Assembly: GCA_944990035.1 (NCBI GenBank) | Contig: CALYLX010000126.1 | Location: forward strand, 1,116,001 to 1,180,000 | Length of the DNA stretch: 64,000 nucleotides | Source: Clitopilus passeckerianus | Lineage: Eukaryota > Basidiomycota > Agaricomycetes > Agaricales > Entolomataceae | Direction: 5' to 3' | Shown here: in pieces, positions 23,021 through 34,257 of the stretch | How the letters are laid out: each line of letters begins with the position of its first letter | Position numbering within the stretch: position 1 is the stretch's first letter | The notes under the pieces: model-generated | What the model was told of the DNA's origin: nothing | What the model saw: only the letters and a program-made list of their open reading frames with translations | Database searches by the model: none | Made by a program: the position numbers and the translations under genes

Positions 23021-25266
23021 ATGTTCAGGCTATTGCAGCTAGCGACCCTCGCCCTCTCGGTCTACGCTGCAGTTCCAACGCCAACTAAAAGGGCAAACGG
23101 CGGCACGTCTCCTTTCGTGACCGTGAAGGATGGCCAGTTCTTCGTCAACGGAAGGTACATCTATACGCGTCGTTGATCAACGGATTTGTTAAGACCTGAT
23201 ACTTCCCCAGTGTTTTCCAATTCGTTGGCACAACTGCTTATTGGTTGCCTGCCCTGAACAATGAACAAGATATCGATAACACGCTCGCCAGTATCAAGGC
23301 AGCAAATTTCACAGTCGTCAGGACTTGGGCATTCAATGGTTCGTCAATCCTCTTGATGGTCGAAAGCGGAAGGACTAGAATTGTTTCCACAGATGTCACT
23401 GAGATCCCCCAGAACGGCACTTGGTTCCAGCACATTCAACCGGACGGAACTACGACCATCAACGAAGGAGAGGACGGTCTGCAGAAACTCGACAAGGTTA
23501 TCGACCTTGCCGCGAAGCATGGACTTTATGTCCTGCTTTCTCTGACCAACAATTGGTATCCCAACGCCGGAATCGATCAGCCTCTTCCTGACGGTTTCAC
23601 TCCTTCTGTGAATGCCGACGTAAAGAACTCGACATCTCCTCGCAATGCCCTCAGCAACGACTATGGTTCGTCTCTCAGAGCTCGACGGGACTCCTGATAG
23701 CTCATATCATTATTCCAGGTGGAATGGATGCCTACATCCGTGCCCTTGGAGGCCCCCAACTTCATGACCAGTTCTATCATAATGACACCATCCGCTCTGT
23801 CTTCAAGAAGTATTCAGACAAGGTTGTATCACGATATGCCAACCACCCAAACGTTTTTGCCTGGTGAGCATGACATGTGCACGTATCCTTCAAACCTTCT
23901 CACATAAAGATTTAAAGGGAACTGGCCAACGATGCGAGGTGCAATTCGACGTTGCCGTCGTCTAATAACTGTCAAACAAACCTGGTAACTCGGTGGCATG
24001 CGGACACCGCCAAGCAAGTCAAGAGTGTCGACAACAACCATATTGTTTCTTCTGGGTAAACTACACATACCTTCTCAATTATCGTTCATCCAATAATTTT
24101 TCCCCCACAGTACCCAGGGATACTTCTGCGCTGATTGCAAGAAGCTCTTCCCCCGCAACCCCAAACCGGCACCCCCACCAGCGCCAGCCCCTTCGCCAGC
24201 CCCCGGAAGCCAAAAGAGCCGCCGCGACAAAATCGAACCCGTTAGCAGAGCTAAGCTACTTAGGGAGCGTAAGGCGCTCTGGAAGAGGGAACGCGAAAGG
24301 CGCAAGGGATCAGGCGTGGCTCGTGATGGTGTACGTATTCGTGGGCGCTGGGTTTCATCTGGTATGTCGGCTAAATGGGGTACTAACTGAGGCTGATTCT
24401 GAAACAATTACTAGCAACAAAACGCCAGTCAGACCTTGATATTGGGTCGGCTTATAACGGAGCACACGGTGTGGACAGCGAAGATATTATTAACATTCCT
24501 GATATTGGTTTCGGCTCCTTCCAACTCTTCCCCGACCAGTTCAATTATGGCGAGGCGGACCCTACCCTGCCTAAGTTCAACCAGACGCTCCAGATCGGTC
24601 TGGATTGGATCAAGCGACACGCAGATGCTGGTAAACTGTCCGTCTCTTTTCTCTCTCTCCCAGACCAGTGTATACAATTTCACATTCTTCTCTAGGTTCA
24701 ACAAGCCGGTTTCCCTCACAGGTTTCGGTTTGGTCACTCAGGCAAATGCAGGCTCTTTCGTGCCTTTCAACAGTTCTGTTGCGCCCTATGGGCCTGATGG
24801 TATGTGGGCGCACTTTTGATTTTAACACGGCGCATTCTTATCGCCCTTTTTCAGCTTCAAGCACACCTGTAACCGCACCCTACGGCGTTACCGACCAGGA
24901 ACGAGATGAAGCTTATACCCAATGGATCCAAGGTATTTATCCGCGATATCTCCCCCCTATCTGCTTCTGACAAGATTGAAATTTAGCTGGGATCGCTGGT
25001 GGCCTCCAGGGCATCATTCAGTACCAGTGGTCGCAGACCAATCTCACTACTGGTTCTGCAATTACCCCTTTGCCAGATGAGAGTGGCACAACTGAGAATC
25101 CTGATTCTTCGGGCGTGTCACCCAATGACGGTTATTCGACCCTCGGACAAGGGTGAGATTCTATCTCCACTACTATCTGATGGAATACTGACAACTGTGC
25201 AGACAAGCAGAGCTTCTGGGCAGCATCTCAGAGGCAGCTCAAGGATTTGGCCCTGACACTGCTTGA
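23021..25266 (+). CDS. Secreted GH5 mannanase-like protein lacking both catalytic Glu
   Basis: This is a glycoside hydrolase family 5 (subfamily 7-like, endo-beta-1,4-mannanase type) protein of roughly 560-600 residues from about ten exons. Residues 1-18 (MFRLLQLATLALSVYA) are a signal peptide. Family landmarks include VRTWAFN, LLSLTNNWYPN, NVFAW and an NNHIVSSG strand. In active enzymes the acid/base lies in an ANEPRC motif; here it reads ANDARC, with Asp at 23941-23943. The nucleophile lies in an LEE(F/Y)G motif; here it reads LTGFG, with Gly at 24721-24723. Both residues needed for retaining hydrolysis are therefore absent. An insert of about 75 residues (about 24130-24362) sits mid-domain, first Pro/Ala-rich, then strongly Arg/Lys-rich, ending VRIRGRW. 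It is probably a carbohydrate-binding or structural pseudoenzyme, not a hydrolase. The ATG at 23021 is chosen because it begins the signal peptide. Confidence 0.85.
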
Positions 25267-25616
25267 TTGTATGCACTTATAGACTTATGAGATTGACGCT
25301 TTCCTGATGGATATGAGGCTGTTTTCGCCTCTGTATAAATGATAAAGAACTCTTCCTGTGTATCTTTGATTTGTAGTTACTCTTACGGACTTGCATGATT
25401 TACATGAGTTAGGAAGTTATGTAGACTTTGGACTACTTCCACCCTAATGAGCTTGTTTTATTCTTTGGACGACAACTTTTCTTGACTACTTCCAAACTTC
25501 GCAACCACTCAGCATGTGACAAATTTCGACGCGTTTGTCACTTCATCACGTTGTTGTTATGGCCGTGACTGTGCTTAATTTGTCACAGTCAACACAGATA
25601 CCACTTCTCCACCACC
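25267..25616. promoter_or_regulatory. Spacer GH5-like / J protein
   Basis: This 350-bp region holds the 3' flank of the GH5-like gene and the promoter of the J-protein gene. A short imperfect dyad of GTCAC/GTGAC words (TTTGTCAC near 25537, TTTGTCACAG near 25579) lies 40-80 bp upstream of the ATG. Nothing else is evident. Confidence 0.35.
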
Positions 25617-26583
25617 ATGGATTCAGAGGACCCCATATCCCAGTTTTTCCCCGACCAGGAGTCTGTCGACCTATATGAAGTCCTCTCAGTGTCACAGGAT
25701 GCGAAACTAGATGATATAAAGAAGTCTTACCGCCGGCTAGCCCTAGTTTATCACCCCGACAAACATACCACTTCAACACCGGAAGCAAAGGCAGAAGCAG
25801 TGGCCAAGTTCCAGCAGATTGGATTTGCATACGCGGTCCTTAGCGATGAGAAGAGGAAGAAGCGGTATGACACCACAGGGAAAACAGACGAAGGGTTTGA
25901 ATTAGCTGCAGGCGAAGACGGTTGGGAGGCCTATTTTGAGGCTATGTTTGAGCAAGTCACGCGTGGAAAGCTGGACGAACTCAAGAAGGAATATCAGGGT
26001 AGGATTCGGCGATGAATCTGTCGCTCGGGAGACAACTCACCAAACCGTAGGGTCTCAGGAAGAAATTGACGATCTCAAGGCAGCCTATCTCGAACAAGAG
26101 GGGTCTATTGAAGAAATAATCAATCACATTCCTCACTCAACCTTCGAGGATGAAGACCGCTTCATCAAAATTATCTCCGACCTCATTGCGGATGGAAGTC
26201 TGCCCAAGAACAAGAAATGGCAGAAGGCCATTAAGGATGGGAAAGCAAAGGCAGCCAGGAAGAAGAAGGGCGAAAAAGAGGCGCTTGAGGCTGAAGAAGC
26301 AGCCAAGGAACTAGGTGTATGGGACGAATTCTATGGAAGCGGGAAGAAAGGCACCAGGAAAACAAAGAAGGCCAGGGAGGACCCGAAAGCGGATGACGAG
26401 GAGGATCTCTCTGCTCTGAAGGCCCTTATTCAGAAGAAACAGAAGAAAGCCAGCGACTTCCTTGATAATCTGGCTGCCAAGTATGCAGAACCCGCACCTA
26501 AGCAGGGGAAGGGCAAGAAGCGCGCTAGAGAAGAGGAGCCCGACGCTCCTAGCAAGAAGTCTCGCTCAAAAGCACGGCGGTAG
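25617..26583 (+). CDS. J-domain protein, DNAJC9-like
   Basis: A 304-residue protein from two exons (25617-25998 and 26051-26583). The J domain spans residues about 18-85 with the intact HPD tripeptide in YHPDKHT, needed to stimulate Hsp70 ATPase. A conserved middle region (EEIDDLKAAYLEQEGSIEE) is typical of DNAJC9, which in animals is a histone H3-H4 co-chaperone. The C-terminal third is Lys/Glu-rich with nuclear-localisation-like clusters (KKSRSKARR at the end). A nuclear co-chaperone role is inferred from the family. It converges on the FHIP-like gene with about 100 bp between stops. Confidence 0.85.
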
Positions 26584-26682
26584 CGTCAAGAGGTATACAG
26601 GACTACATAGGATGTCATCGTATCATATACCCTCTCTCCGGTTAGACTTGTTGTCGATATGTATACATTGTATTATGTACTA

Positions 26683-29600
26683 TTAAATGTAACGCACCGA
26701 ATCAATCCCTAAGCTACGGCGGGCATAGATGATCGCCGCAAATTCTTTAATACTCTCTTCAAGAATCACAACATTGTCTAAAAGCTCTGAAAGCGTGAAA
26801 GCCTTCGACTCCACTGGCTTGGATTGGGCGACAGGCTCCGCCTCCTCCCTCGTATGCCAGGTGCCTCCAAACACATCGTCATTGTCAGCATTCCAGCCAC
26901 TGCTAGCCACTGGCACATTGCTCGCGTCTGGCGCAACGAATTGTTCAACCGCAATGGCTCTGGTGTCTTGATAATGTCGCCCGAATGGGCTGGCTACCTC
27001 CTGGGTATTTCCTATACGTTTTGGCGACTGCGTGTTGGGTGTGGCAGCCGACGAGGGAGCCGCTTTGCTCTTCTTTGGGGTGAAATAGGATACGAAGGAT
27101 GAGGATGGTTTGGCTTTAGGTGGTGGAGGTGCCGCCCCCGTCACGGGTTTCCGAGGGCTGAAGCCTTCCATTATGTCCATGGATAGATGTAAGGCATCCG
27201 TCATGTTTTCGGAGAATAGAAGCCCCTGGCGCCGTTGTTGGAGGAATATGTCAAATCGGTCGATAGTAGTTCGATAATGCTCGAGTTGATTGACAAGACT
27301 CTGGAATATAGTCTGAATTAGGGGTCGTGATTTGTCGTTCATGCTTGCCGCAGGTAGGCTGATCAAGTCCTTGGCAAGAAGATCGTTGATTTCGCCGTCG
27401 ATAGAGTGGTTATCGTCGAGAATGAGGTCGATTGGATCCTTCTCGGTCAAGGGCTCTGGGTCGGGTTCTTCGTCATTGGCTGCAAATGTCAACCATCCTG
27501 CCAAAGAGCATTCTGGATCTGACGCAAGTGTCGAGAGAACACCAGTCAACGCGACGTTGAACTCGGCGGTATTTGTGAAGAAGCGGCGCAGGGAATCGAG
27601 GAGGCTGTTGAGTACGGGATCTGTCAGACTAAGTCTGTGTTTGACAGGCCGCAATTGGTCTTGATGAACAACCAACTGCCCCTGGGTCGATGCCAATGCA
27701 TCACAAAGGTAACGATTGTAACCGGTGCTGAAGGCATCCCCGTTATGCGATGGGTCGACACGGGTCATGAGCGTGAAGTAGAGGCCCATTTCGCGTTCGT
27801 GGGTAGAGTAAGTCGCATCTGGCCGTTCTTGATTTGCATCCTTAAAGTTGCTTGCCTCCATATGGTCCGTCCAATGGTTTGCTGTGGTATCTCGGAACCC
27901 AATTAAGAGACGTTCTGATGCAATTTGGGGGTGCTTGGTCAATATGGTCCTGAGTAGGTGAAGTGCAGTGGTTGCAGTAACTGTTGAAGATGACTGGAGG
28001 TTTGCCAGAAGGAGGTCGCGGAGGGTATAGCGTCCTAGGGTAGTGAGATACTCGGTTTGTTTCTGGGTATCAGGTGCTTCCATTTCCAACAGTACCATAG
28101 CACTACTTTTCCGCCGCCGTGCTTTGGCACTCCTATTGCTGGAAGCCGATGGTGGGGCATCTGCGAGATCGACGATCGGTTGCTGACGGTGTTTCGACGG
28201 CATATCGCTGTTGTCCTCGCTGAGAAGATATTGAACAACGAGCTCGGATAAGGGCCCCTTTCTCAAAGTCCGTATGGACATTTCAATGTATGACATGACG
28301 GCTATGGCACTGCCATCTACATCGGTACACTCCAGGATGGAAGGGTAGAGGACATTCTCGAGGAAGCTTTGGCGTACAGCATCGAGAATCGTACGACCAA
28401 TCGCGTTGCCTAACGTTTCTGGTTGCTCGCTGGAATCAGAGGCCGAGCTTCGGCGCAGAACATCCTGCAGAAACTCTAGCATCTTCAGGAAATGGTCTAT
28501 TCTGGCACGACAGCTCTCGCCTAACCCATCTTCAGCCCCAACTGGCTGGATTTCAGGCTCTGCTACATCTTCGCCTTTGCCGTTATTATCTGCGTCAGCT
28601 AGGCTGGTCCCAAATGGCTGAGAGTCAGGACGAAACCCGAGCTTTGAGGGGAGGAGTGAATATATCGCGCCCAGTCCGGCAGCGAGAACTTGGGGAAAGT
28701 CTCCATTGAGGATATATTCTGCGAGCGCAAGCTCCGCATCTCGGATTGGGTCAACAGTCGTTGCTTCTGTTTCAGCAGTTGGTTCTTCTTGGGACGGCTC
28801 TCCTGTAGACATGGCGACGTCGACGAGGAAAAGCAGGCCAGCACGAGCGAAATCTCCTGTCGGCCCTTCTCGGTGGACAAACCGGAGGAGGTAATTGAAG
28901 AGCAGGAACTCATATTCCGTTCTCTTGTCGAGGGGAGGGTGAGAAGATATCTCGAGATTGCCGCTAGGAGCATTGATAGTCGATGCACTGTCACTGGAGC
29001 TGGTGTAGTCCTCATCCTCCTCATCCTCCTCCTCGACAGCAAACAAGGGCTCTGATTGATGCCAATGCTTATCGTGGAAGAAGATCATAAGCAATTCACG
29101 GAAGGTCCGAATCCTACTGCATAAAATGCAGAGCAGGTTTACCACTAAAAGGCATGGGTATTGTGAGCAAAGCCTCTGGGTGTGGAATAAACATACGAAC
29201 GTACAATCCTCCTCGTACTCAGAAATCGGCCGATGGACTACACTCCCTGCGGCACCCAAAACTTTCCTACCGTCAAGTTGTTCTTGAAGATCATCTCCCG
29301 CGCAATTTCGTAGCAATCTGAGTACTGCTTTGTGAACGGCGGAGTGGACCAAGAAGTGTTCATCCATTAACACCACTAGGTTCTGGAGGGCACGAAGGAC
29401 CTCTGCTTGAATTCCGGAGGGGCGATCAGTTTCGCTCAGTCGAACCAAAGTGCCGAGAACGTCTATGGGGCGTTGAGAAGGACGTTCATGGAGCCGCGAA
29501 ATGGAAGTGACGTGCCATTCTTAAGAAGATATTCAAGGCATGCCCCTGTTCCTCTGTATGATCCCTGTGTCAGGTCCGGACAAGAATAGGATGTGCTTTG

Positions 29601-29879
29601 AGGCTCACCCCTCCTCTGTTTTTGTGGATTCCCAGACGAGAACATCCACGAACACCTTCAGGTTATTGGGTACATCCGTGAATTGAATCCCTCGGGATAG
29701 CTGCCTTTCGTCGGGGTAAGTCAACGTATTCTAGGGAGTGTTCAGCCGGGAATACGTTGAAAAATGAGCTTATAAACCTTGATAGATTCCCATGCTGGGA
29801 GAAACTCTGAGAAACGATCGGTTTGAACTGGTGTTAGTGGCGGATTATTGGACCGAAGAAACTTGGAAAAGTAATCCAT
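26683..29879 (-). CDS. FHF complex subunit, FHIP/RAI16-like
   Basis: This is a large helical protein of about 1,030 residues related to the FTS-Hook-interacting proteins, which in Aspergillus and animals link early endosomes to dynein through Hook. The start is ATG 29879-29877 (MDYFSKFLRS), followed by short exons and then a very long last exon. N-terminal family segments include LEYLLKNG and LVRLSETDRPSGIQAEVLR, followed by repeated helices. The segment YEFLLFNYLLRFVHREGPTGDFARAGLLFLVDV is characteristic of this family (about 28790-28930). Acidic EEEDEEDED (about 29010) and a Pro/Ser-rich linker (about 27030-27170, including PPPPKAKPSS) are low-complexity. One intron near 29160-29215 interrupts EEDL-VNLLCIL. 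Confidence 0.82.
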
Positions 29880-30213
29880 GGTGGGTGCCGGAGATCTTCT
29901 TCAAGGGTATTTGTTGATGTTACCTCAAGAATATGAGATGATGACCCGATTGTTTGACTCGCAAGGCAGTCAGACGTGGTGGTAGTGACCCATCAAGGAA
30001 GCGTTTGTCGCTTAGGCGCGTTATCATCTCCAGCGACATACCCATTTGTGAATGCATTCCACGATTCATCGTCACAAATGGATTATGACAGGAGAGTGTG
30101 AGAATATAACGAGTGCTACTGCTAACAAAGTTAAATCGTACACGACAACGTCCACAACTGCTGTAGAAGTTCCGTTGGTAAATGGTCTATGATCTGGGTA
30201 TCTCGGAAAGAAA
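29880..30213. promoter_or_regulatory. Promoter region of FHIP-like gene
   Basis: A 334-bp spacer between the FHIP-like start and the stop of the next minus-strand gene. It contains a perfect inverted repeat with 10-bp arms (listed separately) about 160-200 bp upstream of the FHIP-like ATG. No open frame of note. Confidence 0.4.
30042..30081. repeat. Inverted repeat, 10-bp arms, upstream of FHIP-like gene
   Basis: CCATTTGTGA at 30042-30051 is exactly complementary to TCACAAATGG at 30072-30081, with 20 bp between. The spacer contains the short palindrome GAATGCATTC. It could be a dimeric transcription-factor site or chance. Confidence 0.5.
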
Positions 30214-32070
30214 TCATTCAATGGAAATACGAGGACCCAGAGGGACTCCAGTGGTATAAGAATCGTTTCCGTGCGGCTTGTCTTGCGCTGAGGAGGTTCC
30301 GCGGCCGTATTTAGGCCTTGTCGGCACGGCTAGAAGATGTATGATTTGAGCAATGCATCTAGAGGAACGAAAGCTTAGATTTACAGTTGACTTTGGAGGC
30401 TTCCAACCCGCGGTCGAAGTCAGCAAAGCAACGTAAGCCGACTGCAAAAGTGGCGAACAAGAGCAAAAATGCAACAATGGCTAGGAGAAATGAGTCAAAA
30501 ACGAAATCCCGATCAATGCAAGGGAAGAGACGGACTAAAAACTGTCAGTGTTGCTCTTGTCGATAGATATGCCTCTCTTGATGCAGGTTGATAGAAGCGG
30601 ACAAGTTTATACACTGCTCAAGCCTTTAGAAAGTCAACTAATATCAAGTTAAATTGACATCTTACAGACTGAAATTGAAAAGCTTGTCAGTTTATGAGAC
30701 CACCAAATGCGAGATAAAGACTCACAATAACTCATCGCCGCCAACATCAACACCAAAGAAACCGACATTAGCCTTTATATCTATCAGGATTGTCCCGAGA
30801 ATCAGATACAATCTACCTCACCATTTAATTTCTCGCTGTACGGCAATCCCACATAGGATCAGAAGTACAAGCACAACAGGAATGGCGGCAATTGTGACCC
30901 CAAATTCTGCTGAATCCGTATGCAGTACCAAAATGAGAAGCTTGAAAGAGATTAGATGGGCGGATTCAAGGAAGGGCGTAGGATGAGCTTACTTGCATGG
31001 TCACGCCTGTGAACGCGAAGAAGTCGAACTTGAGGAGGCAAATCATGATCTGGTACCATTGGTACATGTCTGCACGAGGCAAATTAGAAACGACTCCTAC
31101 TGGTCAGATGACATACATACTCTTCATTTTTGGGTTAGCTCCTACGATGTGGAATATGGCCCAGCTAAACTCGTGTGAGTGCACAGCAAGGATGGCAAGG
31201 ATGGCAAGGATGCTACACCATACCCAAATTCCGAGTAAAGTGTCTTAATCAGGAAAATCATGAGAAGCCAAGCTCCGGCAATAATACATGGTGCAACGAT
31301 AAGGAATGGTTGAACGTTTGACCAAAGGGTCCCCGGACCTCCACATTTCTGGGGAAATGTAAATGACTTCCAATGTCTTGAAAAAACGCGTCAACGTACA
31401 ACAAAATCAACGCTCCCGTTGCAATTCTGGAAGACTACCAGAGCGGTCTTTGTTTGCTCGACTTGAAGCGCTGCAAAGACGACTAGCGCGAGATGGAACG
31501 CTACAATGCTGACGGTTGGTACCAGAACTGTTTAAGACTGACAATATATAACATACCCAGAAGTCCGACCAGTTGAATAATGTTACGCATCCTCAAGGCA
31601 TCGAACGCCATCACCAATTCGAATATCCTACATTTATGTCAGTGAAAGGAGAGCCGTGAACCCTTGATTCTTACTCGGCTAAGGCAAACAGTGCGAGATA
31701 ACATGGCAGAGTCTAGTTGCAAAGGTAAGACAACTGATTTCTGGGTTTGTGAGATATCGCGGACCTTATAAGCTTTCTGCGTGAGGTCTACATGGACATC
31801 GACCTAAACGACAGGGGGGTTGGAGTTAGTGGCAGTAATAAACTGTTCAGATGCGGCGTGCCTTCCGGAAGGTGATTGCAACCATCACAAGAACCACAAT
31901 TGCTTCTGTCCTTCACTTCAGTCATACAGCTTTGGGGAAATGGCGGCAATACTGACGAAGGGTAACTAGGAGCGCGTGAGTAGCAGGCTAGTGTGGTAGT
32001 ATTTCCGATACTCACTTAATGTGATGAACGCTCGTTGCGAACGAGTGGAAAGCAGAGGTTCTACGGCCAT
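30214..32070 (-). CDS. Multi-pass membrane protein, UPF0658-like
   Basis: A membrane protein of roughly 330 residues broken into about nine small exons. The start is ATG 32070 (MAVEPLLSTRSQRAFITL). Recovered exons read TEAIVVLVMVAITFRK, then DVHVDLTQKAYK, then ELVMAFDALRMRNIIQLVG, then LVVFQNCNGSVDFV, FLIVAPCIIAGAWLLMIF, WAIFHIVGANPKMKSMY, TIAAIPVVLVLLILCG and LLAIVAFLLLFATFAVG. These are seven or so hydrophobic helices with the conserved MAFDALR(M/L)RN segment of fungal UPF0658 Golgi membrane proteins. The tail is soluble and ends GPRISIE. One intron (after FRK) seems to use a GC donor (GCACGC). Another contains a 9-bp minisatellite. Function unknown. The first splice junctions, near 31950-32015, are uncertain. 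Confidence 0.72.
31187..31211. repeat. 9-bp tandem repeat within an intron
   Basis: CAAGGATGG is present twice, followed by a partial third unit, inside an intron of the UPF0658-like gene. It is probably a replication-slippage product. Confidence 0.6.
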
Positions 32071-32506
32071 CTCTGGCAGATGGTACCACCTGGGATGGGT
32101 ATACTACCAGCAGGTGAAAGGTGGATGCTAATAAGAGTTGAACGGTGGTCGACGGGCGGCGGCACCAACTGCCTTGAGCAGCGCAATTTTGATGCTTAGT
32201 CAGCCTCGGGGCGATTGACTACTGGCGGAGGATTGGTTGGAGTTTGCCCTGAGTGTACCTGAGCCCTCGACGTCGGTGTTTGCAATCGACGAAGCCTTCC
32301 GTTCTTTGTCTCCGATGAATCACACAATCCTCGATCAACTCAAGAATAGTCACATTTTCTACGAGCTCAATACGACGCAGAGAACTAAGAGTCGCATGTA
32401 CTGGAACGCCTACCAAGCTGAACGTGTTCAGGGCAGTTGCAGCGCCTTACACCCGCTGCAAAAAGGGCGGCGCAACAGCCATCGAATCGCGGGCTATGTT
32501 GTTCAT
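32071..32506. other. Spacer UPF0658-like / SET protein
   Basis: A 436-bp gap between two minus-strand genes. It should hold the promoter of the UPF0658-like gene and the terminator of the SET gene. Short frames on both strands (for example about 32240-32500) have no protein-like character. No repeat or RNA gene seen. Confidence 0.4.
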
Positions 32507-34094
32507 TTAGAACTCTACATTGCTCTCTATGCTCTGGCAGACACCTAAACCTACAACTATTTCCTCCTCGCACAGAATCTGAAGGTCTGAGACCGAGCCC
32601 TTCATCCAGTTCTCAACGTTGAGCTGCGACAAACTAGCAACCCTTAATCTTGCCTGATGGACAAGCTCTTGGCAGAGCCTGTACAGATTGGCTCTCCACG
32701 AGGCTTCGTTTTCTGGATTGATAGTCTCCCGATTTCCGACCACCGTATTCTTCCAGCTTTCGAGTTTCGCGTCAATGTCAGGAGGCAGCTCTACTACACT
32801 CTCGTCAAGAGAATGATATAAGCGAAGTGCGGTGATCAGTCGATAAGAGGGGTATGCAGGCGCTGGCGATAAGTGCACTGTCCAATCGCTGGGCGTGGTA
32901 TACATTAGTCCTGGCAAGTTGGGGAAAATCAACAATATCCTACCCCCAATAATTGTTTTCTTGTAGTACTTCCTTCAGGTAGGAGCCAACACTACCTCTT
33001 GCCTCGAATTGTTTTATGAGTAGTGCATCAAGCTCTGCCTCGCCTTCCCGATTTGCCTGAGAATGATTGACGAATCCATACTCCGTAAACAGGGTACTAT
33101 TCGAGTGTCGGCCATATGTTAAGTAGAGTTCATCGCCTGCGCAAGCAGTGTAGCCATCGGGAAGCGAAAGTATCAAGTCTCCCCCCATTTGCTTGCTGAA
33201 CTCAACTTTGAGTGAATGCCCTGACCCAACATGATTCGCGAAATCGACGATTGGGGAAAGGGTGACGTTATCGGCGTGCGATTGATTATAATTCAGGCGG
33301 CAGTAAATGCAACGTGTGTTCACTGCTCTACCTTTAGCTACCAAGGCATGGATAGGTTGAAACGAGACCCACCAATTAGCCACGCCCAAATGAAGTTCTC
33401 ATCGACAATCGCGGTGGAACTCTCCAACGCCCGAGAAACAAACAAGTTCCGGACTATCGACGGATTTTTCCGCTGTATCACATTGAGGGTTGACTAGGGG
33501 ATGTAATGTCCTGAATATAGACTAACCAGGTATTTTCGCACAACAGCCCAGTCCGATCGTAGACGATTTGCCTGGTTAGACATCTTAACCATTACAGTAG
33601 GTGGTACGTTCTTCAGTAACTCGGCCATGCCGTCATTTCCTTCGGGAGCACATAGCCAAGTCAAAGGATGGAAAGAGAAATCTCTCGGTAGTACTGAGAT
33701 GTAAGGACCGAAGAGGCTTTCTGTCGGCGATCCCTCAGCATTTAGGCTCACGCTATGGAGATACAGGTGCAATGAGATCAGTTGAATAGCGTTGAGGGTT
33801 CTAGCGCTTGGCGGGTAGAGTGGTCCCAGGGTCAGTATATTCATTAAGGCATTGGCAGGTATCCTCAAGAACTTTGCGGAATCTTGCAAATCCTGACGTG
33901 CGATAAGCCCATAGCCAGACCCTGAAGCAGAAATATTCTCGTCATTATCAAGCGATAAATTGAAAGCACAAAACACTTCACTGACCTGGTGACGCCCTCG
34001 ATTCAATAGGAACGCTTTCGGATGATATAGAGGCACCTTTCCCCTTCAACCAGGTGAGAAGTTGATCCCACCCAGGATGAACTGAAGTCGACAT
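32507..34094 (-). CDS. SET-domain protein lysine methyltransferase (RuBisCO LSMT/SETD-like)
   Basis: A protein of roughly 470-500 residues with a split SET domain of the type found in RuBisCO large-subunit methyltransferase, SETD3/SETD6 and yeast Rkm enzymes. It probably methylates a ribosomal or other non-histone protein. The start is ATG 34094 (MSTSVHPGWDQLLTWLKGKG). The first SET part contains GYGLIARQDL, equivalent to the GxG AdoMet segment. The inserted helical region spans about 33500-33850. The second part has SPIVDFANHV, matching the family NH motif, and GDELYLTYGRHSN with EYGF, matching the catalytic Tyr and substrate-binding segment (33070-33290). The C-terminal helical RuBisCO-substrate-binding domain follows (32507-32930). 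There are about five exons. It is divergent from the SDR gene with 163 bp between starts. Confidence 0.82.
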
Positions 34095-34257
34095 GAAACA
34101 GGCAGTTGGTCAAAAGTGAGTGTTGCCCCGGCCCGTCCAGCCGATGGCAATCAAGGCTCCGATATACCCCACGCTCGTAATAACTTGACGGCCCTCCGTG
34201 TGCTTGGTCACACAGTTCCGACTCTGACCATCCTTGACTCTCACTAAGACTACCATC

